Below are positions 10,860-22,944 of a stretch of DNA of 64,000 bases, in pieces. The DNA comes from Nymphaea colorata (taxonomy: Eukaryota; Streptophyta; Magnoliopsida; Nymphaeales; Nymphaeaceae): NCBI RefSeq assembly GCF_008831285.2, contig NC_045144.1:22957716-23021715 (forward strand), given 5' to 3'. Within the stretch, counting starts at the first letter, position 1. Each line of letters begins with the position of its first letter. Below the pieces are notes generated by a model. The model saw only the letters and a list, made by a program, of their open reading frames with translations. It had not been told where the DNA came from and made no database searches. The translations under genes and the position numbers were made by a program.

Positions 10860-12370
10860 CTGAATTTAACAAAGAAAATTCCTGCTAAGGATATGCTAGG
10901 TGGTAGCTAGGCTAACTACTTTTATTCCAAAAAAAACAAAAAATATAAAGAGAGCAAAATTTTTTTCATGCATCAGGCACTAAGTGAAACACAATGATGA
11001 GAAAAGGCAGCTAGACCAATTATATCTGCATAAGACTCTCCTTCTTTAGAATTTACTATCCCCCACCCAAAAAAAAAAAAAAAACTATACCGGTAGTGGC
11101 AAAGCTATATTGATGAAAAGTAACCCTGGTTGTTGCAATCCATCATGAATGAAGAAACAAAACCAAATGTAATAGTAAAATTTTATAAAGTAATTAAATC
11201 GTGCATACATCTAATGAAAATAAAGCTACATCAATATTTGTAGCAGGCCACACCAATTCTGATGCTCGTCCCTGTTCCATACATTGAAGTAACTACATAT
11301 AGTGTTGACACAATTCAAATTCTATAAGTTGCCATTTAAATGCAAACCGTCTTAAGGCTGTAAGAACAAGAAATAATCAAAGTTGATATCCATAAAAAGA
11401 GCATATGAGAAGCAAACATAAATGTATTTCTGTACTACCTCAATATCAGAAGTGATAAGCAATGTGTAAAGTACACAACAATTTCCTAAACAACATTTTT
11501 GAGCCTTCATCACCAATAGCCAACTTTCTTGTCATCAAATTGATGATTTTCTAACAAATTTACTAATGCAGTCTGAAAAAAAAAAAAGTGAAGGCTGCAT
11601 AAAAAATTTGCATTAAGAAAATTTGTAGCGGCCACCTAAAATTTAGTAGATTACATATTTCATAGATAAAATTTGAAACATAACCCAACGTAGAATTGGA
11701 TGATTACAATCTTAAATGCTCAATATGATGGCTCTGTAGCCAATAGAATGGTGTTCACTAGATAGGGTGGTAGATGATGCCTTTGATTACAATTTCTCTT
11801 GAATGAACTTCAACCCTTTAAAGACATTAATAATGCTCAAGATGAAGACTCTATAGCCAATAGAATGGTGGTAGAAGTTCAGTAGTTACGGTACTGGTGA
11901 TGCTTCTTGGGTTTGAGAAGCAGAGCAAGAAACCTGCAATAAATGATAAAAAGGCAAACCCTTTAGCACCAATAGGTAGGAATTTGATCAATGTAAGACA
12001 ACATAATTACTTTAAAAAAATGAAGTTAAATAACACATGATAGCTACCTGAAGTGATTTATGGCGAAAGAGAGTGATGCCAATATTCCAATAAACAGTCC
12101 TCTAGATGCCTTTTTGATTCACTGCCAAGTGCCATAAGAATATAAAGAAATTAACTACCAGCATATGAAGTAGCTTTCGTGCAAATAAAAAAACAAGAAA
12201 AAGTTTATCAATTGGGATTAACCGATTCTTTTATCAATATTGGAACACAGGTTGAGTTCTATGGCAACTCAGTTCAATCCTTCAAGGTATGAAAGCTACA
12301 AGATATAACTAGCTCAACAATAATGTTAAAACTAGGAAAGGATACATTCTATTAGGGATAATACAATCCA
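10860..12370. other. Unassigned intergenic DNA with a short internal duplication
   Basis: No gene is recognised. About 40 bp containing AGCCAATAGAATGGTG occurs at 11717-11757 and again at 11833-11873. It is otherwise featureless AT-rich sequence. Confidence 0.4.
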
Positions 12371-12384
12371 AGTGGTGTCAAATA

Positions 12385-12830
12385 TTTTATATGCTTCCTT
12401 CAGATCCATCTTTATTAAGTTTTCTTCTTCCAAATACAGTTTTCATGGAAATCTTGCCAGACATCAACATATTCTTCTCAAGTGAACCAGATTCAGACAT
12501 CACCTTTGGATCACTTATAAGTGCTCCTTATCAAATGTTCCTTAGTCACTCAAACTTTTTAGTTTTTGCACAAGAAAGGCCATGGAGGAAGACAACATAC
12601 CTGAACTTCTACTTCCTCATACATCTCTTGTTTCAGATGCTTATGCTCTAGGATTGGTAGTCTTTGCATCTGGTTTTGCAAATGACAATACTTTAAGCTA
12701 TCATTACACCTACGATCCTGTGGTTGAATGTTTGTCTATTTGCACCCCTCCTATCCTTAAGGTGTCGATTGAGTGTGGGTATTTATGCGAAGCAGAAAAA
12801 TTTCAAATTGATTTTTGAGAAAAAATTTAA
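12385..12830 (+). pseudogene. Possible copia-like polyprotein spacer remnant
   Basis: Two overlapping open stretches on the plus strand (12391-12651 and 12582-12818, different frames) are Ser/Pro/acidic-rich. They contain LPDINIFFSSEPDSD and then TYDPVVECLS, and join through a frameshift near 12600. The composition resembles the variable linker between integrase and reverse transcriptase of plant Ty1/copia polyproteins, but no catalytic motif is present. The assignment is weak. Confidence 0.3.
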
Positions 12831-12834
12831 GAGA

Positions 12835-13870
12835 AAAGGATCAGCCAATCAGTACGAGATCCAACCATTCTAGCCGCCTTTAACAAGGGTAACTGGACCA
12901 AGGACTAAGTATTTCTCAGATCATGTACAAGTCCTTTGATGCAATTCCATATGCTTGTGGATAGAGGGTTGAAATTGAAATTAGAATTTCATTTTGATCT
13001 TGGTTTTGAACAAGCGATATCTAAACTTGTTTTGGGTAAATAAGAATGAAATTTGCACAAGTTGTTTGAAAAATTAACTTGTTTGTTTAGGAAATTGGTA
13101 AATTCTTTGAAAAAAATAAAAAAAATTAGCATTGTTTAAATTGGAATTCATTGTTTTGGCAAAAAAAGTGTGCCAGTGGTTGGCAAGGGTATTGAAAGTT
13201 CACTTGGATCGTGGTTTTGACCCAAAATTTTGGAGTTTTGCTTGATAATTTTAGCAATTTTGAATTGAAATATTGGATAGAAAATTGAAAATTTGTTTAG
13301 AAAATTTGAGAATTTGGAGATGGAGATCTAATTCTTTGTTGTGAACTCAAGATCACTGCAAGATTTTGGATTGAAATTGACATCAAATTGTGTTCAAGTT
13401 TTTGGGAAATCATTAAGCTCAATTAACAATTGTATTGATTTTGGACACAAGATAACTAAGTTTTCTTAGCAAATAGATTAATTTTGAAATCTCTTTTTGC
13501 CAAATCACATGATTAGGTTTAAGAGATATGAACGTGATTTCAAGTGAATTCCCTTTTTAGTGAAGGATTAGGTGCAAATGAAACTCACTCTTTTGATGGA
13601 AAGTAGATTCCAAAATGTTAGAAAATATATTGTTTTCAAATTTTTTTGGGAAAATTAGGATATGATGCTTATGTCTTGTTTTGAAACTAAGTGAGATTTC
13701 CACATTCTTATTGCAATATGACTTCTCCACTTTTTGCAGTTTGAAATAGGATCACTTATTTTTTTAAGAATGTGCATGTGTGCAATTGATTTTGGTGTGT
13801 GAATGCATGAAAGAAGAAGAGAAACTGTATGAGGACATTCATTTGTCTCTCCCACATAATTTCTCATGAT
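12835..13870. other. Retroelement-like non-coding DNA
   Basis: The start (12838-12905) shares a recurring pattern (GATCxxCCATTCTxGCxxCCTTTAxCAxGGTAA) with 40345-40395 and, inverted, with 45250-45310 and 62485-62550. The rest is T-rich sequence without coding signal. It is probably untranslated retroelement sequence. Confidence 0.4.
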
Positions 13871-14830
13871 TCAACGCAAATATTCATTTCTTAATCTACA
13901 CATACAAACATTGATTTTTAGTTAGAATGTAGGACTTTTTGTAAGTGTGCTTGATATATTATTAAGTACAAGAGTAAGAGAGGCAGTCCACCAGTTTGAG
14001 ATATGAAAATAGCTTATCCTTCAAGTTGCCATCAACAAGCACACGCAAGAACTATCATTATTGATGTTCAGATATAGTATGAAAGACTGAAAAACATGAA
14101 AATCACTCAATCCATAAAAAGAACCACAAGTGTAATATTCTAATTGCAGATAAAATCTGGAGTTGGAATGAAGAAGGAAAAAGAGAGGTCATTACTAAGA
14201 TAATTGATGCAAAACGTTAGGTCTTTAACTGCTGGCTAAACAGCATGATCCTCCCACTTTCCTTGTGCTTCAGGATCTTCACGTTCTCCATATCCCTTTC
14301 TTTCCATTGATTTCCTTTCATGTGAAATTGACAAAGTTTCACCTTCTAAAAAGAACAACCCCATGTGATGGATTTTTGTATTGGACTCAATCTCGTCAAA
14401 TCAAATGTTTGGTTGTAAGAGAAAAACATAATGCAGCCAGAGTAATACCTCTGTTACTATCCTCAAGATTTTCAAGGGCTGAATTGAACAACACTAACAT
14501 GTGGACCTAAAAAAGTGTCGACAAACAGGCAAACACAAGCATTTGCAGAAAATCATCAAAGAAACTCTTCAAACACCCATCAAACTTAATCTCCCCTAGA
14601 AAACACACAGATCTCTCTATAAATGAAAGAAATGTGCAAGAAGAACCTAGGCACATGCCCTAACCTCGGGAAACCAAATTCTTGTGCCAACGACAGATGC
14701 CCATGATCTATACATGCCATGATATGTAGAGATGCTTCACGACATGCACCACTATATTTCATCGCTATAAACCATCACCGGTATAGGCCTAGAAATTCCC
14801 ACATGTTCTCTTGTTTCACATACATCTGTC
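13871..14830. other. Unassigned AT-rich spacer
   Basis: No supported gene, RNA or element was recognised on either strand. Confidence 0.4.
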
Positions 14831-14832
14831 TT

Positions 14833-15039
14833 CTACTGTTGCGGATATTTTTGCCCTCCAGCATGGCTCTTGTTTTTTCCAGCCTGGTTGTTGAAACTGA
14901 TCCAAGCTTCATGTGGGTCTCCATGAATTTCTGCTGCAAGAATAGCTATCTCCCCTTGACCCTGCCATTTCCAAATTTCTTTGTGGATGTCTTTCGAAAC
15001 ACTAACCAGTTGCACATAACTCTCTCCAAACCCTTTCAC
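14833..15039 (-). other. Possible exon of an unidentified gene
   Basis: On the minus strand, a 68-codon open stretch has balanced composition and contains IWKWQGQGEIAILAAEIHGD and HEAWISFNNQAG. It is preceded by an AG before GTGAAAGGG that could be a splice acceptor. I do not recognise the family. There is no supporting neighbouring exon, so it may be a fragment or chance. Confidence 0.2.
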
Positions 15040-16480
15040 CTATTTGACCAATTATATGTGTTATTTCTACCAATTTGTTCACATTAATAAATTGGAAAAA
15101 GCACTTCAAAGATTGCTAATTTGGGACATTGGGGGCTCGTTTGGTAAGTAGAACAGTTTGTAACTGTTATGTGAATCTGCCATAAAAATCTTTCTAAGGT
15201 GTTCTATGAATCTACTCCATCTTTGAACCATATTCATGAAACATTTATCTTAAGGGAATTTTGCCTCATTGAAATGCCCCATCATTCCTGTAGCGGAACA
15301 GTTGATGGAAGGATCCATTCCAACTCCATAAGCACACACATGTATAGGCTCATATGCCAAAAAAAAAGACCTTAACAGCCTTATTCCTATCATTTTACGT
15401 GAAAATGTCCCAAAAACTGCCATATAGCCTTTGACAACCTTAGGTATCTGATCTCCAAAGCTAACAACTCTTAGAATTTCAAATACCATTTCTTATTAGA
15501 CCTTTTCTTCTGGAAATAGTACTAGAGCATAAATTTGCAAAAACTGCATCTTTAGTTAGCATGCCTTACAAGTTACAACTAATGTTAAGCTTTTCCTCCT
15601 TCAGAAGAGAGACTAGTCTAATTGAGCTGCAAACTTTGCTACTCCACTCTTATTCCAATACACTACCTTAATGTGGTTCATCCTCATGGCTCCTTCACAT
15701 TAATAAATCACATGATATACGACTTGCATAATATTTTCACAAAGCATAATATCCCTAGTCCAGATTACATATACTTCAAAATAATGATGAATAATAATGT
15801 AAAAATCTTGCTTATCGAAACAGTAATGCACCAATTTTCTAATGCAACAGCCAACAAAGATTATATATCCATTCACTATTATATTTTTTTGTTCCCTGTT
15901 AAGGAACCACAAGAACTTTGAAATCAAGATGCCCTCATCAACTTTGAAATTGTTTTGGACTTTTAATAGAGACTGAAGCTTCATCAGTGTTTTATTTATC
16001 AACATGCCATCTAGATTAATGAAGACCTTCTATATATTATTTTACACTTTTCTTATATTTTACGCATTAATTCAATCATGTGACCACATATTTTTTCTCA
16101 TAGGTAGCATACGTAATTAAAATAGACATGTTGATCAGTGTCCCTCTTCACGGATGGGCCAAATCAAAAGTTTACTTGTGATATTCAAGTAGTTAGGTTT
16201 CATGACTGACTTGATTCAAGAAAATTTTAGGTTTTCGCAAGTTATGCTTGTGCAAACTGGTCATTCCCTTTTCTTTACATAGAATTTATCTTTATTTCTC
16301 CACTGCTCTTTGCTTTGTGTCTTTTCCTGCTAGGTGATATATCCTTCTTGGCTCTCCGCCTGTTGATTTTCCCACCAAAAGGGTCCTTCTTGTTTGAGGC
16401 ACCTTTGAACCCTTCTATACATAGTTGCATCTTTCTTGTGTCTTTCTTTACTCCTTGCACCTTAGACTAATCCTTTTCAT
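15040..16480. other. Unassigned DNA with a repeat-like boundary
   Basis: No gene is recognised. The sequence TCGTTTGGTAAGTAGAACAGT at 15136 has a diverged counterpart near 16851 (TGTTTTGCTAAATAGAACAGT). This suggests that the stretch between or next to them derives from elements with GTTTGG-type ends. Confidence 0.35.
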
Positions 16481-16487
16481 TCCTGTA

Positions 16488-16654
16488 GAGTCTGTTTGGC
16501 AGCAGGGACACTTTGTGAGTGTCTTATAAACCTACCCCAAGGCTTGAGGTAGATTCATGAAACACTAAAACTTTTGTCCATGAATATGCCCCAATATTTG
16601 GAGCAGGTTCAAGGGACATCCACAGAATGTTTCTTCTCCCAAACGACCTCTTAT
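16488..16654. mobile_element. Candidate MITE with GTTTGG-type ends
   Basis: The left end AGAGTCTGTTTGGCAGCAGG and the right end (reverse complement AGAGGTCGTTTGGGAGAAGA) form an imperfect inverted pair about 165 bp apart. A convincing target duplication was not found, so the superfamily is open. Confidence 0.35.
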
Positions 16655-17829
16655 TGATGAGAAAAGGACATCTCTTGGTGCTCCTAAAAGGAGATGAATT
16701 CAGGTAGTGAATACCTGAGCCCAATAGCACAGTCTTGTGCCTCACACCAATACCAATCATTTGAGTACTGGAGGTCTCCCCTCTAATGATCCCATTCAAC
16801 CGAATGCTAGCCATTTTCTATCTAATCCCCTATTTCCTCCTTTTTAAGGTATGTTTTGCTAAATAGAACAGTATATTTCTTTTCATAGTTGAATAATGTT
16901 CTCTCTCTCTTTACTTGAATATTGCGTTGTTTCAAGTTATTTGATTTTTCCTATCTATACGTGAATGTATGGCGAGAATGAGAGTATGGTTTGAGAATTT
17001 TTACCTTTATATTAATTTTTGAGGTTGGAACTTGTCCAACTCGGGAAAAATACTCAAGAAATATGTACATTTTAATATGTATTTGTATGTCATTTTGCTC
17101 GGTAGCCTTAACCCCATCGGCAATTCATTACATTACTTGATGATTATGTTTCCTCTCTTGCATATAAGACTAGTTGAGGAGGATCAATCATGTTTACCTA
17201 GATCTAGTATCAAATACAACCTCCTCAATTTAAGGCTTGATTCAAAACAATATTTGCTCTTCTACTTATTTTAATCACCATCTTAGGCAACCGATTTTGC
17301 ATGATTTTTCATATTTCAAAAATTCCCCAATACCTATTTGTCTCGGTAATTATGTTGCCGGGCTTGGTCTTCGGCGGAAGCACAAGACTAAACCTTACAA
17401 CTAAACCACACCTTGGGCGGGAAGCTCCCTTGTTAGTATCATGAGTGGTAACTTGTGGTATATCGACGAGAGTCCAAGAAGAAGTAGATAAACCTTATCC
17501 TTAGTTGCCAAATGAAAAATTTTATGCTCTTACCAAGCCTTTTGGGTAAGGTTTATTATCATATCTTATATGGAACAATTTGATTAAACCCAGTTCAATT
17601 AAGGTCCTATGCTCATTTTCTAAATATATGCATGATAGAGGTGGCCTTAGAAAGGGCTAGATGTTTATCATGGTATGATGATCACATGTGCATCTTTCAC
17701 TATATTTTGATCAATTTAATAATTTTACCTTCTGTTTTCTTATTTAAATCAATGTTTCATTCGATCAACTCTATATAATCTTCAACATGATCACACCATG
17801 AGCTCATGCTTTAACCCAACTATCTAAAT

Positions 17830-19750
17830 GACATTGATTTTTCAAATACTGTCATTCAGCAAATCCATTTATCAGAATTACTTCAAGATCTACATTTTAT
17901 CATACTTTGTCAATTTCTCATCTATTCGTTTGTCCAACTTCATATTTCTAAACTTGATAGCCAGTTATTGGCTCAATTACCAGCTTTGCATGACTTATGT
18001 CATGCATTCTTTTGCCCTCATTTTAGCCAAATATTTTTTCAAGTTTCAATACTTATGATGTGTCTTTCCTCACATTTTACTACTTCCATAATTTCATTGG
18101 ATCATCAATTATTCCTTGGCAAGTCTATTTTTTCTAGAGTTGCTTCGAAATATACATTTTATTATACATTGTCAATCCCTTATTTATTTTTCCAACCTCA
18201 TGACCACCTATTGGCCCAATTACCAACTCACTTGACTCAAGTCTTGCATTATTTCTCCCTCATTCGTATGCAGCCCAATAACTTTCTAGCTTCAATATAC
18301 ATAGTGTGTTTTGCTTCCCATGGGTCGTCAATTATTTTTTGACAGGTCCATCTTTTTGTTGTAGAATTGCTTCAAAATCTATATTTCATCATACTTTATC
18401 AATCCATCATCATCATTATTTATTCATTGGTCCGACCTCACATTTTCTAATTCAATTACCAACTTTGCTTGGCTTAGGTTATACATTCTTTTTCCTCATA
18501 ATTCTCTATCCTCAGTACTCATAGGGTTTATTTCATCGTATTTTACTGCTTCCATAATTTGAGACATCGATTGCTCTTTGTCAATCCATCATTTATTTGT
18601 TCGGAATCATATTCTCAAACGAGACTTTGCTTGACAACTTTCTAGAGTCAACACCAATAGTATAACTTTCTTCCTATTTTATTACTTTCATGATTTCATT
18701 GAGTTATCATTGGATGTCAATCTTTGCTTAACTCGAGTATACTCCATTTTTCAATCATCAGACATGTACTCGAGTATACTCTATTTTAAATCATTAGACA
18801 TGCATGAATTAAAAATCATGTATTGATAAATTGCTCGTAATTCTCTTTATTTTCCTATATTATCAACTTGATATCTTTCTATGAGAATCACTAGTTACCG
18901 ATCATATTTCTATAATAAATTGCTTTCGTTCAAACTTTGTCCCAATTGCATGTCAAAATTCTTTTATATCCAAGTGCAGACGTGTGATATTACCTTTCGT
19001 TTATTCGTTCATTCTTTGAGGCAACTTCCATTAGTTTCTCCGCCTCAATCTCAGTTCGTGATCAACATGTGCTTGACTCGGGCTGTACATTCATTTTTTT
19101 CTCATTTATATTTAGCCCAATAATTTGTTGGCTTCAATACATATGATGTGTCCTTTTACCATTTTACTACTTCCATGATTTTATTGGACCATTGTTTATT
19201 CCAAGATTTTTACTAAAGCTCTGATTATATTCTATTTTCAATCGTCGGAAATTTGATTTTTGATTTATTCATTCACCTCTGTTGAATCTATATCTTCATA
19301 AATCAAACCACATATATTTATATTTTACTTGAGATTTAACCATTTCAAAACTAAGATTTTCTATTTTTCTACATTATCTTGATATCTCGCCATGAGAATA
19401 ACCATCTACCAGTCATATTCTTATAACAAATTTCTTTTCTACCAGCTTTGCCTCAATTTCTTCTCCTTAGAGGCAAAATAGAAATTTTTGCATTCCAAAG
19501 TTCATATATATGTCATTACATTGCACCCTCATTTTCCTATTAGTAGAAAATATATCTTCTTTATATAATTTTGCTCATACCTTATTTGATTGAGGCAATT
19601 TCCATTACTTTCTTCACCTCAGTCTCAATCCAAGACATCAACCATTTATCTTCTACCTAATTCTGTTATTAATCTTGGCAATTGCTAATACTGGAGCATT
19701 TTTTTTATTTTTATTTCAAGACATTTCCAAATTGCTTTTTCAACAAATAT
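17830..19750 (+). repeat. Diverged tandem array, about 230-bp period
   Basis: Recurring landmarks are TACTACTTCCATAATTTCATTGG-like sequence (near 18079, 18543, 18690 and 19164), AGCCCAATAAxTT, and CTTCAATACxTATGxTGTGT. Pyrimidine-rich ORFs across it on the plus strand (for example 17828-18058 and 17968-18342) are by-products of the array. They are not called as genes. Confidence 0.65.
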
Positions 19751-20119
19751 TTTTCATGAACAATCATCATTGTCCACAGAAAAAAGGATCATATCCCAAT
19801 CAAATCAACTTAGCTGTTAAGCTAAAGATTTGATCAAGTGCAATTCGGCCGCTAGGTTCAGAGCTTTCTAAAAGCTAGCTCAACCATGCCACTAGATAAG
19901 GGAATTTTATGGAGCAAGTGCAACTTAGCCGTTTGGTTAAGGGCTTTTCAAAGCAAGCTCCACCCAAACATTAGTTTGGAGAATTTTAACAAGTTCAAAA
20001 TCTAGCCTTGGGTGAAAACAAAAATTTCACTAAAAGCACTCGAGGTGATAGGAAATTTTCTTGCCACAACCAATGAAGGAGCAACACGGTTTCATTCATT
20101 GCTTCAACAAAGGTATTCA

Positions 20120-20600
20120 AGGTGATGAGGGTTCTTTTCCGGCATTGTCACTTGTTATGGAGCAACCCATTCAGGAAATGGGTAAAACCTGAAATTATGG
20201 ATAAAAGAGCAACCCACACAAGCAAGGGGTTAAAACTGCAATGCAAGCCGAAGCAACACACGCAGGTAAAGGGGTTAAACCTGCACTGCAAGCCAAAGCA
20301 ACTCACGCAGGTAAAGGGGTTAAACCTACACTAGAAGCCAAAGCAACCCACATAGGTAAAGGGGTTAAACCTGCACTACAAGCCAACGCAGCCACACAGA
20401 TAAGGTGTTGAACTTCCAAGCCAATGCAACGCACATAGGTAAGGGGATAAAATTGCGATGAAAGTCGAGGCAACCCATTCAGGGGGATAAGCCTGAATCT
20501 GATATCGGCAAACCCGCGTAGACAAAGGGTTAAACCTGCGACATTAGCTCAAACAACCCACTCAGGTAAGGGGTTAAGCCTGATATATTTCTCCCAACAT
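20120..20600 (+). repeat. 45-bp tandem array (GGTAAAGGGGTTAAACCTGCA)
   Basis: About ten units carry the core GGTAAAGGGGTTAAACCTGC followed by a CAAGCCxAAGCAACxCACxCA stretch. Adjacent GCAAGCC landmarks are 45 bases apart (20243 and 20288). The same unit recurs about five times at 42047-42300. Confidence 0.85.
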
Positions 20601-20679
20601 GTTTTGTTTGAAAAATTTGTGGTGCTTATGTTTGCCACTAAGCATGGCTAACACCGACTTAGTAATAAAGAGGGACATC

Positions 20680-21088
20680 TGTAATCACCCCAAATTTTTC
20701 TGAAAGATTGCGTTATTTTACTCAAGCACAAAACCCAAAGTTAGACGCAAGATTCAAATACAAAATCCAACTTTTAGATCCAAATTAGAACCAAAACCTG
20801 AGTTCAGATCCAAGTCAAGCATTTCAGACCCAAAATTTGAATCGCATTCAAAACAACAAAATTTGAGCATCACGCGTGCACGGACCTTCCCTTTGTTTTA
20901 AACTCATTTCTCATGCCAAAACATGTTTTAAACCTAAGTCGCATGCTTGAACGAGTCGACAACCGACTAAACCAAAATCGGATTTGGAGCAAGTTCAGAA
21001 TCGCTCAAAATGGAGTCGATTGCTCGTTTTTAACAAAAGCTTTTCTTTTACACATTTTAAATTAAAAAAATGTTTTCTATATAATGAG
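20680..21088 (+). repeat. Truncated LTR (5' part)
   Basis: Starts TGTAATCACCCCAAATTT immediately after the polypurine tract. It matches the first 500-odd bases of the LTR at 42381 through landmarks AACCAAAACC, GAGCATTTCA, CATGGACCTT-like sequence, and TTTTACACATTxxAA. Homology is lost near 21088. Confidence 0.7.
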
Positions 21089-21089
21089 C

Positions 21090-22278
21090 CAACTCTACCC
21101 TTGCTGTGACGACCATAATTAATGTAAGAAGGTAACTGCTTGACTCTTTGTGTTCGATATGCATTGACCGATCTATATATATATTTCCAGGAGCTATGAG
21201 AATTTATCTATTATAGTTTTGAATTAATAAAGATAGTTCGGGAAGGCGAACAAAGGTTGTTCTATAATACTTTTCATTTTTGGTATTCCTTTCCAATTCA
21301 TATAACCTAAGATAGTACAAATAATAATGCTAGGCTAATTGGTATGTACAATGAATATGGAGGAATAATCATTTTTCAAATAAAGTTGTCAAGTTTTTTG
21401 TGGAAATTCAAGAAGGTCAATAAAAGGCAGAGCATATTATATGTTAAAGTGGGGAAACCAGCACCCCTAACAAGCAAGTCGCCCATTACATAACAAAAGG
21501 CGTGTTGCTTGGTGACAAGATTTAAAACTGTCCTGTTGCCTTTCAGATACCCTCAAATAACATTATTACGAAAACGACTCCAATTCTGAAGCTGGTTATA
21601 AATGTCGTGTTGGGCACGAAAATTTCATACGCCAATATAGTGGTGGTGGAAAATGCCTTTAGTTAATAGAAAAAAGAACTTTTGTAAGTGCAGATAAGAT
21701 CGAATGATTGAGTCAATGGTAAATGTAGATCGAAACGGCAAAGAAACATCTTCATTTTTTTCTCAGTTTATGTTGTTATCTCATTCTCTTCATGTCGCAT
21801 TGTCATGCCTATTATTTCATGCTCTTATTGTTATTTCATACACACTTTCACATATCCATTATATCATATATCTGTCATTATCTTATATGTTAGCCATTAT
21901 CTCATATTCATTTATTTTACTATGCTTTTTCATTATCTAACACCATTCCATATCATATCTCATGTCCATAACGTTTGAGATCATAGTTATGAGACAAAGT
22001 ATAGAGATATGAAATAATGAAAAAAGATATGTGATAATGATAGGTTAAGAATGTCACTGTACACGTACAATGCTGAAGTAAATATACTCTACCTATGATG
22101 TACATACGTTGTGTACAGAGTGGCACACTCCTCCAATTCCGATGACCAGAAATAAATTATAGTCTTCCGTCCCCCCTCCCTTTCCCATCCACACTTCTTA
22201 TAAGAAAGCGTCCATTGACGCCAAACCGTGGAAATGAAAAGGTTGCGTTTTTTGTGATTTTCAGCCGTCTTCTCTGTC
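21090..22278. other. Upstream region of the lectin kinase pseudogene
   Basis: No gene is present. The short stretch at 21105-21175 (GACCATAATTAATGTAAGAA followed by TATGCATTGACCGA) resembles 56113-56180. This may be a shared old promoter or repeat fragment. No clear TATA box or transcription start can be fixed by eye. Confidence 0.35.
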
Positions 22279-22944
22279 ATGGCCCTTCCCCGTTCAAGGT
22301 TCCTTCTCATCTTCCTTGTTCACATTCTTGCTCATATCTGCAGATCACCTACAACTTCACTCAACAGCACCTTTCTCTTCAACCGCTTCTGCCCCTCAGA
22401 CCTGAACCTATCCGACTCTGCAACTGTTACGAGAACGGGGGCTCTTTCCCTGACCAACGATTACCTTGCCACGAATCCAGGCATCAAAGGCCATGCGTTC
22501 TACCCTGCCATTCTGCAGTTCAAAAAGCCTCCTGGTGCTAAGAAAACCAAATCGTTTAGTACCCGTTTCGTGTTCGAAATCGTATCCCAGTTCCCGGAGT
22601 CAGGCGGCCATGGCTTTGCATTTGTCCTGGTGCCGGCCACCAACTTCTCGCAGGCCACCGGAGGCAGCTACCTCGGCCTTTTCAACGGGGAGAACAACGG
22701 AAACCCAGCCAATCATGTATTTGCAGTTGAATTCGGCACGGTTCAACAAGAAAAAATGAATGATAAAGATGGAAACCATCTGGGCATCGATGTGAACGGT
22801 GCCAACTCCAGTTTCTCGAAGCCTGCCACTTACTATACAGAGTTTGGCAAGAAAGAAAAAGTGGTTCTTGACAGCTAGACCACCATTCAGGCATGGATAG
22901 AGTACGATGGGCAGGGAAAGCAGCTTAATGTCACCATAGCTCCA

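Larger units (their letters stand above)
16960..21088 (+). mobile_element. 3' portion of an LTR retrotransposon (gypsy Tat-like, inferred)
   Basis: The order on the plus strand is: a segment (16960-17170) homologous to 43790-44020; a diverged tandem array of about 230 bp period; a 45-bp tandem array; a polypurine tract at 20667-20679 (AAAGAGGGACATC); then an LTR starting TGTAATCACCCC at 20680. The 45-bp array, the tract and the LTR start are matched at 42047-42900. Tandem arrays between the coding region and the 3' LTR are known in Tat/Ogre-type gypsy elements. No polyprotein is visible here, so the lineage is inference. The LTR copy stops near 21088, well short of the longer copy at 42381. 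Confidence 0.6.

Noticed and set aside
14719-15087. 122-residue plus-strand ORF
   Set aside because: Cys/Phe/Leu-rich with no family; the opposite strand looks slightly more exon-like, and neither is supported.
17828-18524. Hydrophobic ORFs of 72-124 residues
   Set aside because: They lie wholly in a pyrimidine-rich tandem array, overlap in several frames and repeat with the array.
20120-20600. CRISPR-like array
   Set aside because: Units are contiguous 45-bp tandem repeats without unique spacers, lie beside an LTR, and the genome is a plant's.
22089-22310. Minus-strand ORF over the lectin kinase start
   Set aside because: Antisense shadow of the real frame with no recognisable content.
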